Source: AA29 sp041481445
GTDB taxonomy: Bacteria; Acidobacteriota; Vicinamibacteria; Fen-336
Assembly (NCBI GenBank): GCA_041481445.1
Contig: JBGPBV010000181.1
Location: forward strand, 1-12,696
Direction: 5' to 3'
DNA: 12,696 nucleotides
Shown: piece by piece, positions 6,635-12,696 of the stretch
Layout of the letters: every line of letters begins with the position of its first letter
Position numbering within the stretch: position 1 is the first letter of the stretch
Translations under genes and position numbers: made by a program
Notes under the pieces: generated by a model
Databases searched by the model: none
The model's input: only the letters and a program-made list of their open reading frames with translations
Told to the model about the DNA's origin: nothing

Positions 6635-9600
6635 TCAGTTGCCGCCCGCGTCCGGGTCCGCTTCCTCGTCGTCGTCCGCCGTCACCGGCTCGCGCTCGTC
6701 CGGCTCCATGACCGTCATGAGCTGGAGCAGCCCCCTCGTGCGCGCCGTTTCGTTGAACGCCGGAATCCGCGTCCGATACAGCGCGTCGAAGTCCTGGCGA
6801 ACGGACTCGAGCGTCTTCGCGAGCTGCTCGTGCACCTCGACCTCGGAGCGCGTGGGTGCGAAGTCCGCGGCGCCCGAGACGTCGGCGCCACCCGCGCCCA
6901 CCTCCGCCTGGAGCCACAGGAGTTTCAGGTAGAGCTCGAGCGGCCCGCGGAAGGACTTCTCGTCGGCCTCGGCCAGCGTGGGCTGGAGCAGGCGGTCCTC
7001 GACCGCCCGGGCGGCGGCCTCGAGCGACGCGGCGGCCTCGAAGTCGGCGGGAAGGGCCTTGCGCGCCTTGAGCATCGCGCGCAGGTCCTCGAGCTGCTTC
7101 CGCGTCCACTCGAGCTGGTTGACCATCCGCACGACCGCGTTCGTGTCGCGGTAGATGGCGAGGGAGAGCTTGATGGCGGCCGCGATGTCCGCCTCCGTCC
7201 CGGCCGAGTTCGGATCCTTGTCGACCACGAGCGATTGGGCGCCGATCGACTTGCCGTTCACGGCCAGGCGGACCGTGTAGGTGCCGGGCGGCACCAGCGG
7301 GCCCCGCTTGGTCTCGCGGATCCCGTAGTAGAAGACGCCACGATGCGACTGGCCGCGGAAGCGCTTCTCCTCCAGCAGGTGCGGATTCTCGTCGGGCGTC
7401 GTGCGCAGGCGCATCGCCAGCGTGGGCTCGTAGCGCAGGTCCCAGTAGATGCGGTTGACGCCCCGGCGGCCCGTGCCGCGCAGGGTGCGGATGGTCTCGC
7501 CCGATGCGTCGGCGATCGTGACCTCGACCAGGTTCCGCTTCGCCCTCTCCCGCTCCTGCTCCTCGCGCTCGAATTCGGTCAGGCGAGGCGCCTTCGCGCC
7601 GCGAGCGGGCTCGGGCTCCTCGACCTTGGCCTTGAGCCAATACTCGATGGACGCGCCGTACGGTGGGTTCGACCCGGCCGCGGCGCCCATGGGCGCCAGG
7701 TTCGGCTGCGCCACCTGCCGGAAGCGGTACGCTCGGCGCGGCGCGAAGATGTGCGCGTCGGCGGCGCGGACCGGGTCGGTGAGCTGCTCGAGCCCGGAGA
7801 GGTCGTCCAGGATGTAGAGCCCGCGTCCGTAGGTGCCGACCACGAGGTCGTGGAAGCGCTCCTGGACGGCCACCCAGTAGACGGGCGCGTGCGGGAGCTT
7901 GGCTTGCAGCGGCTCCCAGTGGCCGCCGTCGTCGAAGGACACGTAAAGGCCGTTCTCGGTCCCCGCGAACAGCATCCCCTTCCGGTTCGGGTTCTCCCGC
8001 ACGACGTGCGCGTAGCTCAGCGGGCTCCTCTCGATGCCGGCGGTGATCGCGGTCCAGGTCCGGCCGTAGTCGGTCGTCTTGTAGAGGAACGGGTCCCGGT
8101 TGTCGACCTGGTGCGGGTCGACCGCGACGTAGCAGGTGCCGGCGTCGAAGCGCGAGGGCTCGACGCTGTTCACATTGCCCTTGGGCGGCAGGCCCGGGAT
8201 GTTCGGCGTGACGTCGGTCCAGTGCGTGCCGCCATCGCGCGTCACCTGCACGAGGCCGTCGTTCGTGCCCGCCCAGATCACGCCCTTCTCCTTCGGCGAC
8301 TCCGCGATCGAGAAGACGACGCCCGCGTACTCGACGGACAGGTTGTCGATCGTGAGCCCACCCGAGTCGCCCATCATCGTCGGGTCGTTCCGCGTGAGGT
8401 CGGGGCTGATGGTGCGCCAGGTGACGCCGCCGTCCGAGGTCGCATGGACGTACTGGCTCCCCACGTAGACCGTCTCGTGGTCGTGGGGGGAGATGGCGAT
8501 CGGGAACGTCCAGTTCATGCGCAGCTTGATGTCCTTCGCGGGCGCGCCCATCGTCCGCTCCGGCCAGACGCTCACGCTGCGAGACATGCCCGTGCGCGCG
8601 TCGAAGCGCTCGACGACGCCGGCGTAGCAGCCGCCCCAGACGACGTCGGGGTCCACGGGGTCGGGTATGTTCCAGCCGGTCTCGCACCCGGCGGTCGACG
8701 TCCACAGGGCGGGATGGATGCGCGGCCCGCCGCGGCTGTTGCTCGGTCCGCGCATCGAGCCGTCGTCCTGCATCTGGCCGTAGACCATGTAGGGGATGCG
8801 ATCGTCGACGCTCACGTGGTACATCTGGCCGATGGGCAGGCGGGTGACGGTCCATTGCCGCCCGCGCGTTGTCGAGATGTACACCCCGCCGTCGTTGCCG
8901 ATCATCATGCGGCTCGGGTCCTTGGGATCGGCCCACATGTCGTGGTTGTCCCCGCCCCAGCGGATCGGCTCGGCGGTCTCGCCGCCGTCGTAGGTCACCC
9001 CCATGCCGTTCGAGGGGAAGTACACCTCGCTTGCGTCGTCCGGCATCACGAGCATCCGCGTGTAGTAGTGCGGCCGCTCGTTCAGGAGGCGGCTCGCGTT
9101 CACGCGCTTCCACTTCTCGCCGCCGTCGTCCGACCGCCACAGCGAGCCGCGCTGGCCCGTCTCCATGAGCGCGTAGACGCGATCGGGGTTGCTGGGAGCG
9201 ACCGCCACCGCGACCTTGCCGATCGGCGGGTCGGGCAGTCCGTGCCCCTTGACCTGTTTCCACGTGTCGCCGAAGTCGCGCGAGACGTAGACGCCGCCGC
9301 CCGGCCCCCCGCTCTGGCGGCCCCACGTCTTGATGTCGATCGGCCACATCCCCGCGAACAGGATGCGCGGGTTGGTGGCGTCCATCGAGAGGTCGGACGC
9401 GCCCGTGTTCTCGTCGACGAACAGGACGCGCTCCCAGCTCCGGCCGCCGTCCTTCGTGCGGAAGACGCCGCGCTCCGGTTGCGGTCCGTAGCCGGTGCCG
9501 ACGGCGGCGACGAACGCGACGTCCGGATTGCGCGGATCGACGATCACGCGGGCGATGCGCCCGGTCTTCTCGAGACCGACGTGCGTCCACGTCTTGCCGG

Positions 9601-10033
9601 CGTCGCTCGACCGGTAGACGCCGTTGCCGAGCGAGACGTCGCTGCGGATGAAGCTCTCCCCGGTGCCCACCCAGACGACGTTCGGGTCGGAGGGCGCGAT
9701 CGCGATGGCGCCGATCGACTGGGCGGGCTGGTCATCGAAGATCGCCTTCCAGTGTGCGCCCCCGTCGGTGGACTTCCAGACGCCGCCTGACGCCGCGCCG
9801 ACGTAGTAGGTATTGGGATCCCCGGGCACGCCCACGACCGCGCTCGTTCGGTTGCCCGGCGGGCCGATGAACCGGTAGGTCAGCGGGGCGTAGGGGTCGT
9901 CCTTGGCCTTCGCCTCGGGGGCAGCCGGGGCCGTCCGGGAGGCGGGCGGCGGTGCCGCCGTCGCGCCGGGCGAAGCCCAGCCGAGCAGCATCGCCGCCAG
10001 TGGTCCGACGAGCCGTGCGTGTCCCTGTCTCAC
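6635..10033 (-). CDS. Exported Asp-box beta-propeller protein (sortilin/VPS10-like, BNR repeats)
   Basis: A 1132-residue protein with a GTG start behind an AGGAGG and a signal peptide (about 1-27, cleavage near GATAA). Ten Asp boxes (S-x-D-x-G-x-x-W) are visible: near residues 88, 142, 193, 251, 301, 387 (ISTTRGRQW, lacking the Asp), 532, 598, 653 and 699. They indicate one or two large propellers over about 50-745. A charged linker (about 800-835) follows. Next is a beta domain with NRIYWDLRYEP and PPGTYTVRLAVNG, like the FlgD-type segment at the end of many such proteins. Then comes a helical region (about 945-1110) and an acidic tail. Homologues are annotated as VPS10-domain or BNR-repeat glycosyl hydrolases, mainly in Acidobacteriota and Bacteroidota. 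I see no defined catalytic triad, so hydrolase activity is unproven; peptide or glycan binding outside the membrane is more cautious. It is divergent from the coiled-coil/VWFA pair. Confidence 0.9.
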   Translation of the reverse strand: MRQGHARLVGPLAAMLLGWASPGATAAPPPASRTAPAAPEAKAKDDPYAPLTYRFIGPPGNRTSAVVGVPGDPNTYYVGAASGGVWKSTDGGAHWKAIFDDQPAQSIGAIAIAPSDPNVVWVGTGESFIRSDVSLGNGVYRSSDAGKTWTHVGLEKTGRIARVIVDPRNPDVAFVAAVGTGYGPQPERGVFRTKDGGRSWERVLFVDENTGASDLSMDATNPRILFAGMWPIDIKTWGRQSGGPGGGVYVSRDFGDTWKQVKGHGLPDPPIGKVAVAVAPSNPDRVYALMETGQRGSLWRSDDGGEKWKRVNASRLLNERPHYYTRMLVMPDDASEVYFPSNGMGVTYDGGETAEPIRWGGDNHDMWADPKDPSRMMIGNDGGVYISTTRGRQWTVTRLPIGQMYHVSVDDRIPYMVYGQMQDDGSMRGPSNSRGGPRIHPALWTSTAGCETGWNIPDPVDPDVVWGGCYAGVVERFDARTGMSRSVSVWPERTMGAPAKDIKLRMNWTFPIAISPHDHETVYVGSQYVHATSDGGVTWRTISPDLTRNDPTMMGDSGGLTIDNLSVEYAGVVFSIAESPKEKGVIWAGTNDGLVQVTRDGGTHWTDVTPNIPGLPPKGNVNSVEPSRFDAGTCYVAVDPHQVDNRDPFLYKTTDYGRTWTAITAGIERSPLSYAHVVRENPNRKGMLFAGTENGLYVSFDDGGHWEPLQAKLPHAPVYWVAVQERFHDLVVGTYGRGLYILDDLSGLEQLTDPVRAADAHIFAPRRAYRFRQVAQPNLAPMGAAAGSNPPYGASIEYWLKAKVEEPEPARGAKAPRLTEFEREEQERERAKRNLVEVTIADASGETIRTLRGTGRRGVNRIYWDLRYEPTLAMRLRTTPDENPHLLEEKRFRGQSHRGVFYYGIRETKRGPLVPPGTYTVRLAVNGKSIGAQSLVVDKDPNSAGTEADIAAAIKLSLAIYRDTNAVVRMVNQLEWTRKQLEDLRAMLKARKALPADFEAAASLEAAARAVEDRLLQPTLAEADEKSFRGPLELYLKLLWLQAEVGAGGADVSGAADFAPTRSEVEVHEQLAKTLESVRQDFDALYRTRIPAFNETARTRGLLQLMTVMEPDEREPVTADDDEEADPDAGGN

Positions 10034-10178
10034 GTGCCCTCCTCCCTCCGCCGCGGCTGATCATCACACCGAAGGGACGTGTCGTCACGGGGCGGCACGC
10101 GGACCCTCCCCGGGCCGGCGCCCAAGGCGCCTCGACTCATGTACGATCCGCGTTTCCCCCGCGGGGGCAGGAGGGAGA
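10034..10178. promoter_or_regulatory. Divergent intergenic region with two strong ribosome-binding sites
   Basis: These 145 bp separate divergently read genes and must hold both promoters. AGGAGG motifs sit just before each start: 10169-10174 on the plus strand, four bases from ATG 10179, and around 10040-10045 on the minus strand before GTG 10033. GGCGCC-CAA-GGCGCC (10117-10131) is a tight hairpin or dyad, and CCCCCGCGGGGG (10156-10167) is a 12-bp palindrome directly before the plus-strand Shine-Dalgarno. TACGAT at 10142-10147 could be a -10, but no matching -35 is visible. Any role of the dyads as operators is inference. Confidence 0.4.
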
Positions 10179-11006
10179 ATGACCTCGATCCTGGACACGC
10201 CGGAGACGACGCCGTCGACTGCCGGGAGTGGCCCCGGGAAGGCGATCGCCATGGTGGGTATCGGCCTGGCGGTCGTTGCCCTGGGGCTGGCCGCGTATCT
10301 CCTCGTCGAGCTTCGCGACGCGCGCCGGCAGATCGCACAGCTGACGGACCAGGCCACGAAGTCCGACAAGAGGACGAAGGAGCTGGACCTGAGGGCGAAG
10401 GAGCTGGACCTGGGGCTGGCGGCCGTACGCGGCCAGACGGTGACGATCGGGGAGCGGGCCGGCGTCACCGCGGCCGAGCTCGAGAAGACGGCGGCGGCGG
10501 CCCGGCAGCTGCGGGAGGAGCAGCGCCAGGGCCAGGCGGACCTGGAGTCGCTCGGCGGCGAGGTCGGCAAGGTGAAGGACGACGTGGCGGCCAGCAAGGC
10601 GGCGATCGAGGAGACGCAGGCCCAGCTTCAGCACGCGATCGGGGACCTCGGCGAGCAGAGCGGCCTCATCGCGCGCAACGCGGACGAGGTCGCCGCCTTG
10701 AAGCGCACGGGCCTGCGCGAGTATTACGAGTTCGACCTGGCCAAGGGCAAGTCGCCGGCCGCGGTCGGCCCGGTGGCCGTACGCCTGAAGGACGCCGACC
10801 CCAAGCGGCACAAGTTCAACATGGTGCTCGTGGTGGACGACGTCGAGATCGAGAAGAAGGACAAGACGCTCCTCGAGCCGGTGCAGTTCTACCGCAAGGG
10901 CTCGCGGCAGCTCAACGAGATCGTCGTCTACGCGGTCCAGAAGGACCGGATCACCGGCTACCTGAGCACACCGAAGGCCACGGAGGCGGCGGCCTCCGCG
11001 AAGTAG
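10179..11006 (+). CDS. Membrane-anchored coiled-coil protein of unknown function
   Basis: A 275-residue protein. The ATG at 10179 is chosen because AGGAGG lies four bases upstream, although the frame is open further 5'. After a short cytoplasmic tail, residues 22-44 form one transmembrane helix (AIAMVGIGLAVVALGLAAYL). Residues 45-178 are a long, charged, Ala/Glu/Gln-rich coiled coil, including an exact repeated heptad (KELDLRA, KELDLG). From about 180 a compact beta-rich domain begins (REYYEFDLAKGK, then RHKFNMVLVVDDVEIEKKDK, PVQFYRKG, ITGYLSTPK). I recall this C-terminal domain from acidobacterial and related hypothetical proteins but know no function for it. The topology suggests an envelope protein with its coil and beta domain outside the cytoplasm. 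The VWFA gene starts at the base after its TAG, so the two are surely one transcript and perhaps a complex. Confidence 0.85.
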   Translation: MTSILDTPETTPSTAGSGPGKAIAMVGIGLAVVALGLAAYLLVELRDARRQIAQLTDQATKSDKRTKELDLRAKELDLGLAAVRGQTVTIGERAGVTAAELEKTAAAARQLREEQRQGQADLESLGGEVGKVKDDVAASKAAIEETQAQLQHAIGDLGEQSGLIARNADEVAALKRTGLREYYEFDLAKGKSPAAVGPVAVRLKDADPKRHKFNMVLVVDDVEIEKKDKTLLEPVQFYRKGSRQLNEIVVYAVQKDRITGYLSTPKATEAAASAK

Positions 11007-11927
11007 GTGGCCCCGCACTCGCCACTGCTGGCGGCCGTGTCGCTCGCCGCCGGGCTCGCCGCGCCGTCCGCCGGCGCGGCGCAGACCGTGGCCGTCTTCT
11101 CGGCCGAGACCTCGCTCGTCAACGTGGCCGTGACCGTCGAGGACGCGCAGGGGCGGCCCATCGAGGGCCTGACCGCCCGCGACTTCGTGGTGGCCGAGGA
11201 CGGCCGCCGCCAGAAGATCGAGATGTGCGCCCGCACGGGGGAGGGCGGCCGGTCCACTTCCCTCGACGTGGCGCTGCTCGTCGACACGAGCGACAGCATG
11301 CTGGAGACGCTGCGGCGGTCGCAGGACGTGGCCGTCCGGTTCCTGTCGAGCCTGCCCAACGCGCAGGAGATCATCGTCGTCTTCTTCGACCAGACCCAGC
11401 GGCTGGAGCACTTCGACCGGGAGCATCCGGAGGCGCTCTTCGAGCGGGTGCGGACGCTGCCCGAGGGCGGCAACACCGCGGTACGCGACGCCATCGCCTT
11501 CAGCCTGCGCGCGCTGTCGGGGTCGAACGGCCGATCGGCGCTCGTGCTGCTCACGGACGGCATCGACACGGTGAGCGCCACGGAGCCGGCGGCACTCGAC
11601 AAGGCCGTCGAGTCCCACGCGGTCACGATCTACCCCGTGGCCTACCCGGCGGCGCCGGGCGCCGATGGGCCGGACCCGCAGCAGGCCCTGAAGGAGCCGG
11701 GCCGGCTGGCCCAGATCACGGGCGGGCGCCTCTTCAAGCTGCCGAACGAAGCCGCGCTACCCCAGGTCCTCGACGAGATCGTGGCCGACCTGCGCTCGCA
11801 GTACGTCCTGGGGTTCGCGCCCGACCGCTCTGGCCCGCCCGGTCGGGTGCGGAAGATCTCCGTGAAGGTGTCCGGCCACGGGAAGGTCGTGGTGCGGCAC
11901 CGGGTGGCGTACCGGCTGCCGCAGTGA
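11007..11927 (+). CDS. Secreted VWFA-domain protein, acidobacterial type
   Basis: A 306-residue protein. The GTG start abuts the preceding TAG with no gap and has no own strong Shine-Dalgarno, implying translational coupling. The signal peptide is about 1-25 (LLAAVSLAAGLAAPSAGAA). An N-terminal beta segment (AETSLVNVAVTVEDAQGRPI, then LTARDFVVAEDG) is the usual lead-in of the VWFA-related acidobacterial family (TIGR03436, from memory). The von Willebrand A fold follows, with an intact metal-ion site: D93-x-S95-x-S97 (VDTSDS), T157 (GGNTAVRD) and D184 (LLTDGIDT). A C-terminal beta domain (LRSQYVLGFAPDR, KISVKVSGHGKVVVRHRVAY) completes it. VWFA domains mediate metal-dependent protein binding, so an extracellular adhesion or assembly role is likely. 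Its ligand is unknown, but the coiled-coil protein just upstream is a candidate partner. Confidence 0.9.
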   Translation: MAPHSPLLAAVSLAAGLAAPSAGAAQTVAVFSAETSLVNVAVTVEDAQGRPIEGLTARDFVVAEDGRRQKIEMCARTGEGGRSTSLDVALLVDTSDSMLETLRRSQDVAVRFLSSLPNAQEIIVVFFDQTQRLEHFDREHPEALFERVRTLPEGGNTAVRDAIAFSLRALSGSNGRSALVLLTDGIDTVSATEPAALDKAVESHAVTIYPVAYPAAPGADGPDPQQALKEPGRLAQITGGRLFKLPNEAALPQVLDEIVADLRSQYVLGFAPDRSGPPGRVRKISVKVSGHGKVVVRHRVAYRLPQ

Positions 11928-11950
11928 AGCGAAGAGCGCCGGGCCGGGGT

Positions 11951-12008
11951 GGCTCCTCAGGTCGGATTCGAACCGAGAAACAGCTGTCTACGCCAGACGA
12001 GCCGGACC
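11951..12008 (-). repeat. tRNA-like element, copy B (short form)
   Basis: This starts 23 bp after the VWFA stop. TCGG-ATTCGAA-CCGA (11962-11976) is a four-pair stem with a tRNA T-loop-like seven-base loop. GGCTC (11951-11955) pairs with GAGCC (11999-12003) as an outer stem of a 53-nt structure. Two blocks match copy A: AGGTCGGATTCGAA (11959-11972) at 13 of 14 positions with 6150-6163, and ACGCCAGACGAGCCGGACC (11990-12008) at 17 of 19 with 6190-6208. The block spacing is 31 against 40 nt. The element is too short for a tRNA. The same sequence read on the plus strand gives the peptide VGFEP, familiar from many spurious bacterial annotations downstream of genes. Confidence 0.45.
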
Positions 12009-12106
12009 CACTCGATCTTGACCGCCAGCGAACTTAGGAGGAGTCCGGGCTGCCTCGGCCCCACCGATTGGACCGCCTCACGCCGACCGCGGAACGTCAA
12101 CAGGTG
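12009..12106. other. Intergenic, no gene seen
   Basis: This lies between tRNA-like copy B and the minus-strand reading frame that ends at 12107, so flanking genes converge here. I see no coding signal, T-run terminator or convincing hairpin. An AGGAGG at 12036-12041 has no start codon at the right distance in a long frame. Confidence 0.4.
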
Positions 12107-12427
12107 CTACTCGAGAGGTACCAGCCCAAGCCGTGTGCACTCGAGCGTGAAGGGGTACTCCATGCCCGCGCGTCCCGGCGGGTAGACCGGGTCCGAGTAG
12201 AGGTACTTGAACGGGCCTTGCAAGACGTTGCCCGACCTGTCGAGGGTCAGCTATGCCTCACGGCCGCGCGCGTCACCGATGTCGTTCATTCCTTTCGACC
12301 GGATCGGCCCCTTTAGTCGCTTCCTTGTCTCATCGTTCCTCCAGAGGACGGCGACCTTCTCGCCTCTTCGCACCTTGATCGGCTTGGCCTCCCTCGCACC
12401 TGGCTTGGCCTTCGCTCCTGCCTTCAT
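12107..12427 (-). pseudogene. Small gene interrupted by an in-frame TAG (58 + 47 codons)
   Basis: From ATG 12427, 58 codons run to TAG at 12251-12253 (MKAGAKAKPGAREAKPIKVR, then GEKVAVLWRND ... MNDIGDARGREA). The same frame continues at once for 47 more codons (LTLDRSGNVLQGPFKYLYSD, then PVYPPGRAGMEYPFTLECTR and LGLVPLE) to TAG 12107-12109. The second part looks strongly like protein: about 87 % of its codons end in G or C against about 74 % in the first part, and it holds a varied, structured-looking composition. One C-to-T change (CAG to TAG) would explain the break. No start with a Shine-Dalgarno is evident for the second part. The family is not recognised. Either it is a decayed gene, or the first 58 codons are a true short basic protein and the rest a relic. 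It follows the DUF1801 gene by 36 bp in the same frame. Confidence 0.4.
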
Positions 12428-12463
12428 GCGCCGCGCGCCGAGCTCGGAATTGCACCTCAGGGT

Positions 12464-12696
12464 CTACCGTTTCGTCGCCGGCGGGCCATTCTGGGCCACC
12501 GCGGCCTTCACGAGCGCCTTGAACGCGCCCGCGTCGACCTTCTCCCCTTCGTGGATGTCGATCGCCCTTCGCGTGTGGCCTTCCAAGCTGGAATTGAAGA
12601 GGCGCGATGGGTCTGGGATCCTGGCCCCCCGGGCGAACGTGAGCTTCACGACCTTCGTGTACGCCTCCCCGGTGCAGACGATCCCGTGGTGCGACC
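12464..12696 (-). CDS. DUF1801-family protein, C-terminal part
   Basis: The gene runs off the right edge of the window. The frame is open from 12696 through the visible residues SHHGIVCTGEAYTKVVKLTF, then ARGARIPDPSRLFNSSLEGH, TRRAIDIHEGEKVD and a terminal helix to TAG 12464-12466. The run TGExYxxVVKLTFARGAxxxDPSxLFNSSLEGxTRRAIDIHEG is characteristic of DUF1801 proteins, small cytoplasmic proteins of the YdhG-like superfamily. Their biochemical role is not settled, and one relative in Bacillus has been described as a frataxin-like iron chaperone. A GTG at 12649 is in frame, but it lies inside the conserved domain and is not the true start. The missing N-terminal part should be about 60-70 residues upstream, beyond the window. 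Confidence 0.85.
   Translation of the reverse strand, partial: SHHGIVCTGEAYTKVVKLTFARGARIPDPSRLFNSSLEGHTRRAIDIHEGEKVDAGAFKALVKAAVAQNGPPATKR

Noticed and set aside
6602..9790. A 1062-codon open frame on the plus strand opposite the Asp-box gene
   Set aside because: It is a GC-rich antisense shadow: composition is Arg/Val/Asp/His-rich without domains, while the minus-strand frame has a signal peptide, Asp boxes and a Shine-Dalgarno.
11949..12185. A 78-codon plus-strand frame beginning MAPQVGFEPRN
   Set aside because: It is the translation of the tRNA-like element and following intergenic DNA; VGFEP peptides are a familiar spurious product.
1..12696. CRISPR array, insertion sequence, integrase, phage or toxin-antitoxin genes
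   Set aside because: No regularly spaced direct repeats, no transposase or recombinase motifs, and no terminal inverted repeats with target duplications were seen.

Overview
The window is high-GC DNA (roughly 70 % by eye), with strong G/C preference at third codon positions in the real genes. Its content points to a soil or sediment Acidobacteriota-like bacterium. The markers are a VWFA protein of the type common in Acidobacteria, a PadR regulator translationally coupled to a permease-prefix/HAAS-type membrane protein, a secreted giant Asp-box beta-propeller protein and a DUF1801 gene. This taxonomic call is inference; there is no rRNA or housekeeping marker. No CRISPR array, insertion sequence, integrase or canonical tRNA was found.

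Layout. (1) 1-280: a small signal-peptide-like reading frame that looks frame-disrupted, ending in a GTGA overlap with the next gene. (2) 277-1785 (+) and 1811-3991 (-): two convergent polytopic membrane proteins resembling GT-C glycosyltransferases. The second carries a PA14-like domain in an extracytoplasmic loop. They are separated by 25 bp holding a 14-bp GC palindrome. (3) 3992-4304: mainly non-coding, with an apparent 3' gene remnant, then a good sigma70-type promoter overlapped by an inverted repeat. (4) 4305-6025 (+): a PadR regulator and, through an ATGA overlap, a 461-residue membrane protein with an N-terminal permease-prefix/HAAS-like helical domain. (5) 6026-6352: intergenic DNA with a structured tRNA-like element. 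(6) 6353-6511 (-): a 52-codon zinc-ribbon protein with a strong Shine-Dalgarno. (7) 6635-10033 (-): a 1132-residue exported Asp-box (sortilin/VPS10-like) protein. (8) 10179-11927 (+): divergent from it across 145 bp, a membrane-anchored coiled-coil protein followed with no gap by a secreted VWFA protein. (9) 11928-12106: intergenic, with a second copy of the tRNA-like element. (10) 12107-12696 (-): the C-terminal part of a DUF1801 gene, then a small reading frame interrupted by an in-frame TAG.

Working together: the PadR protein probably controls its own promoter and the coupled membrane protein. The coiled-coil and VWFA proteins form a tight two-gene unit at the cell envelope. The two GT-C-like proteins probably use lipid-linked sugars at the membrane, but their convergent orientation gives no shared operon. 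The most unusual observations are the pair of tRNA-like elements lying 3' of two unrelated plus-strand genes, the PadR promoter with three half-sites at 15-bp spacing and an almost leaderless start, the small zinc-ribbon gene, and the TAG-interrupted coding stretch near the right end.
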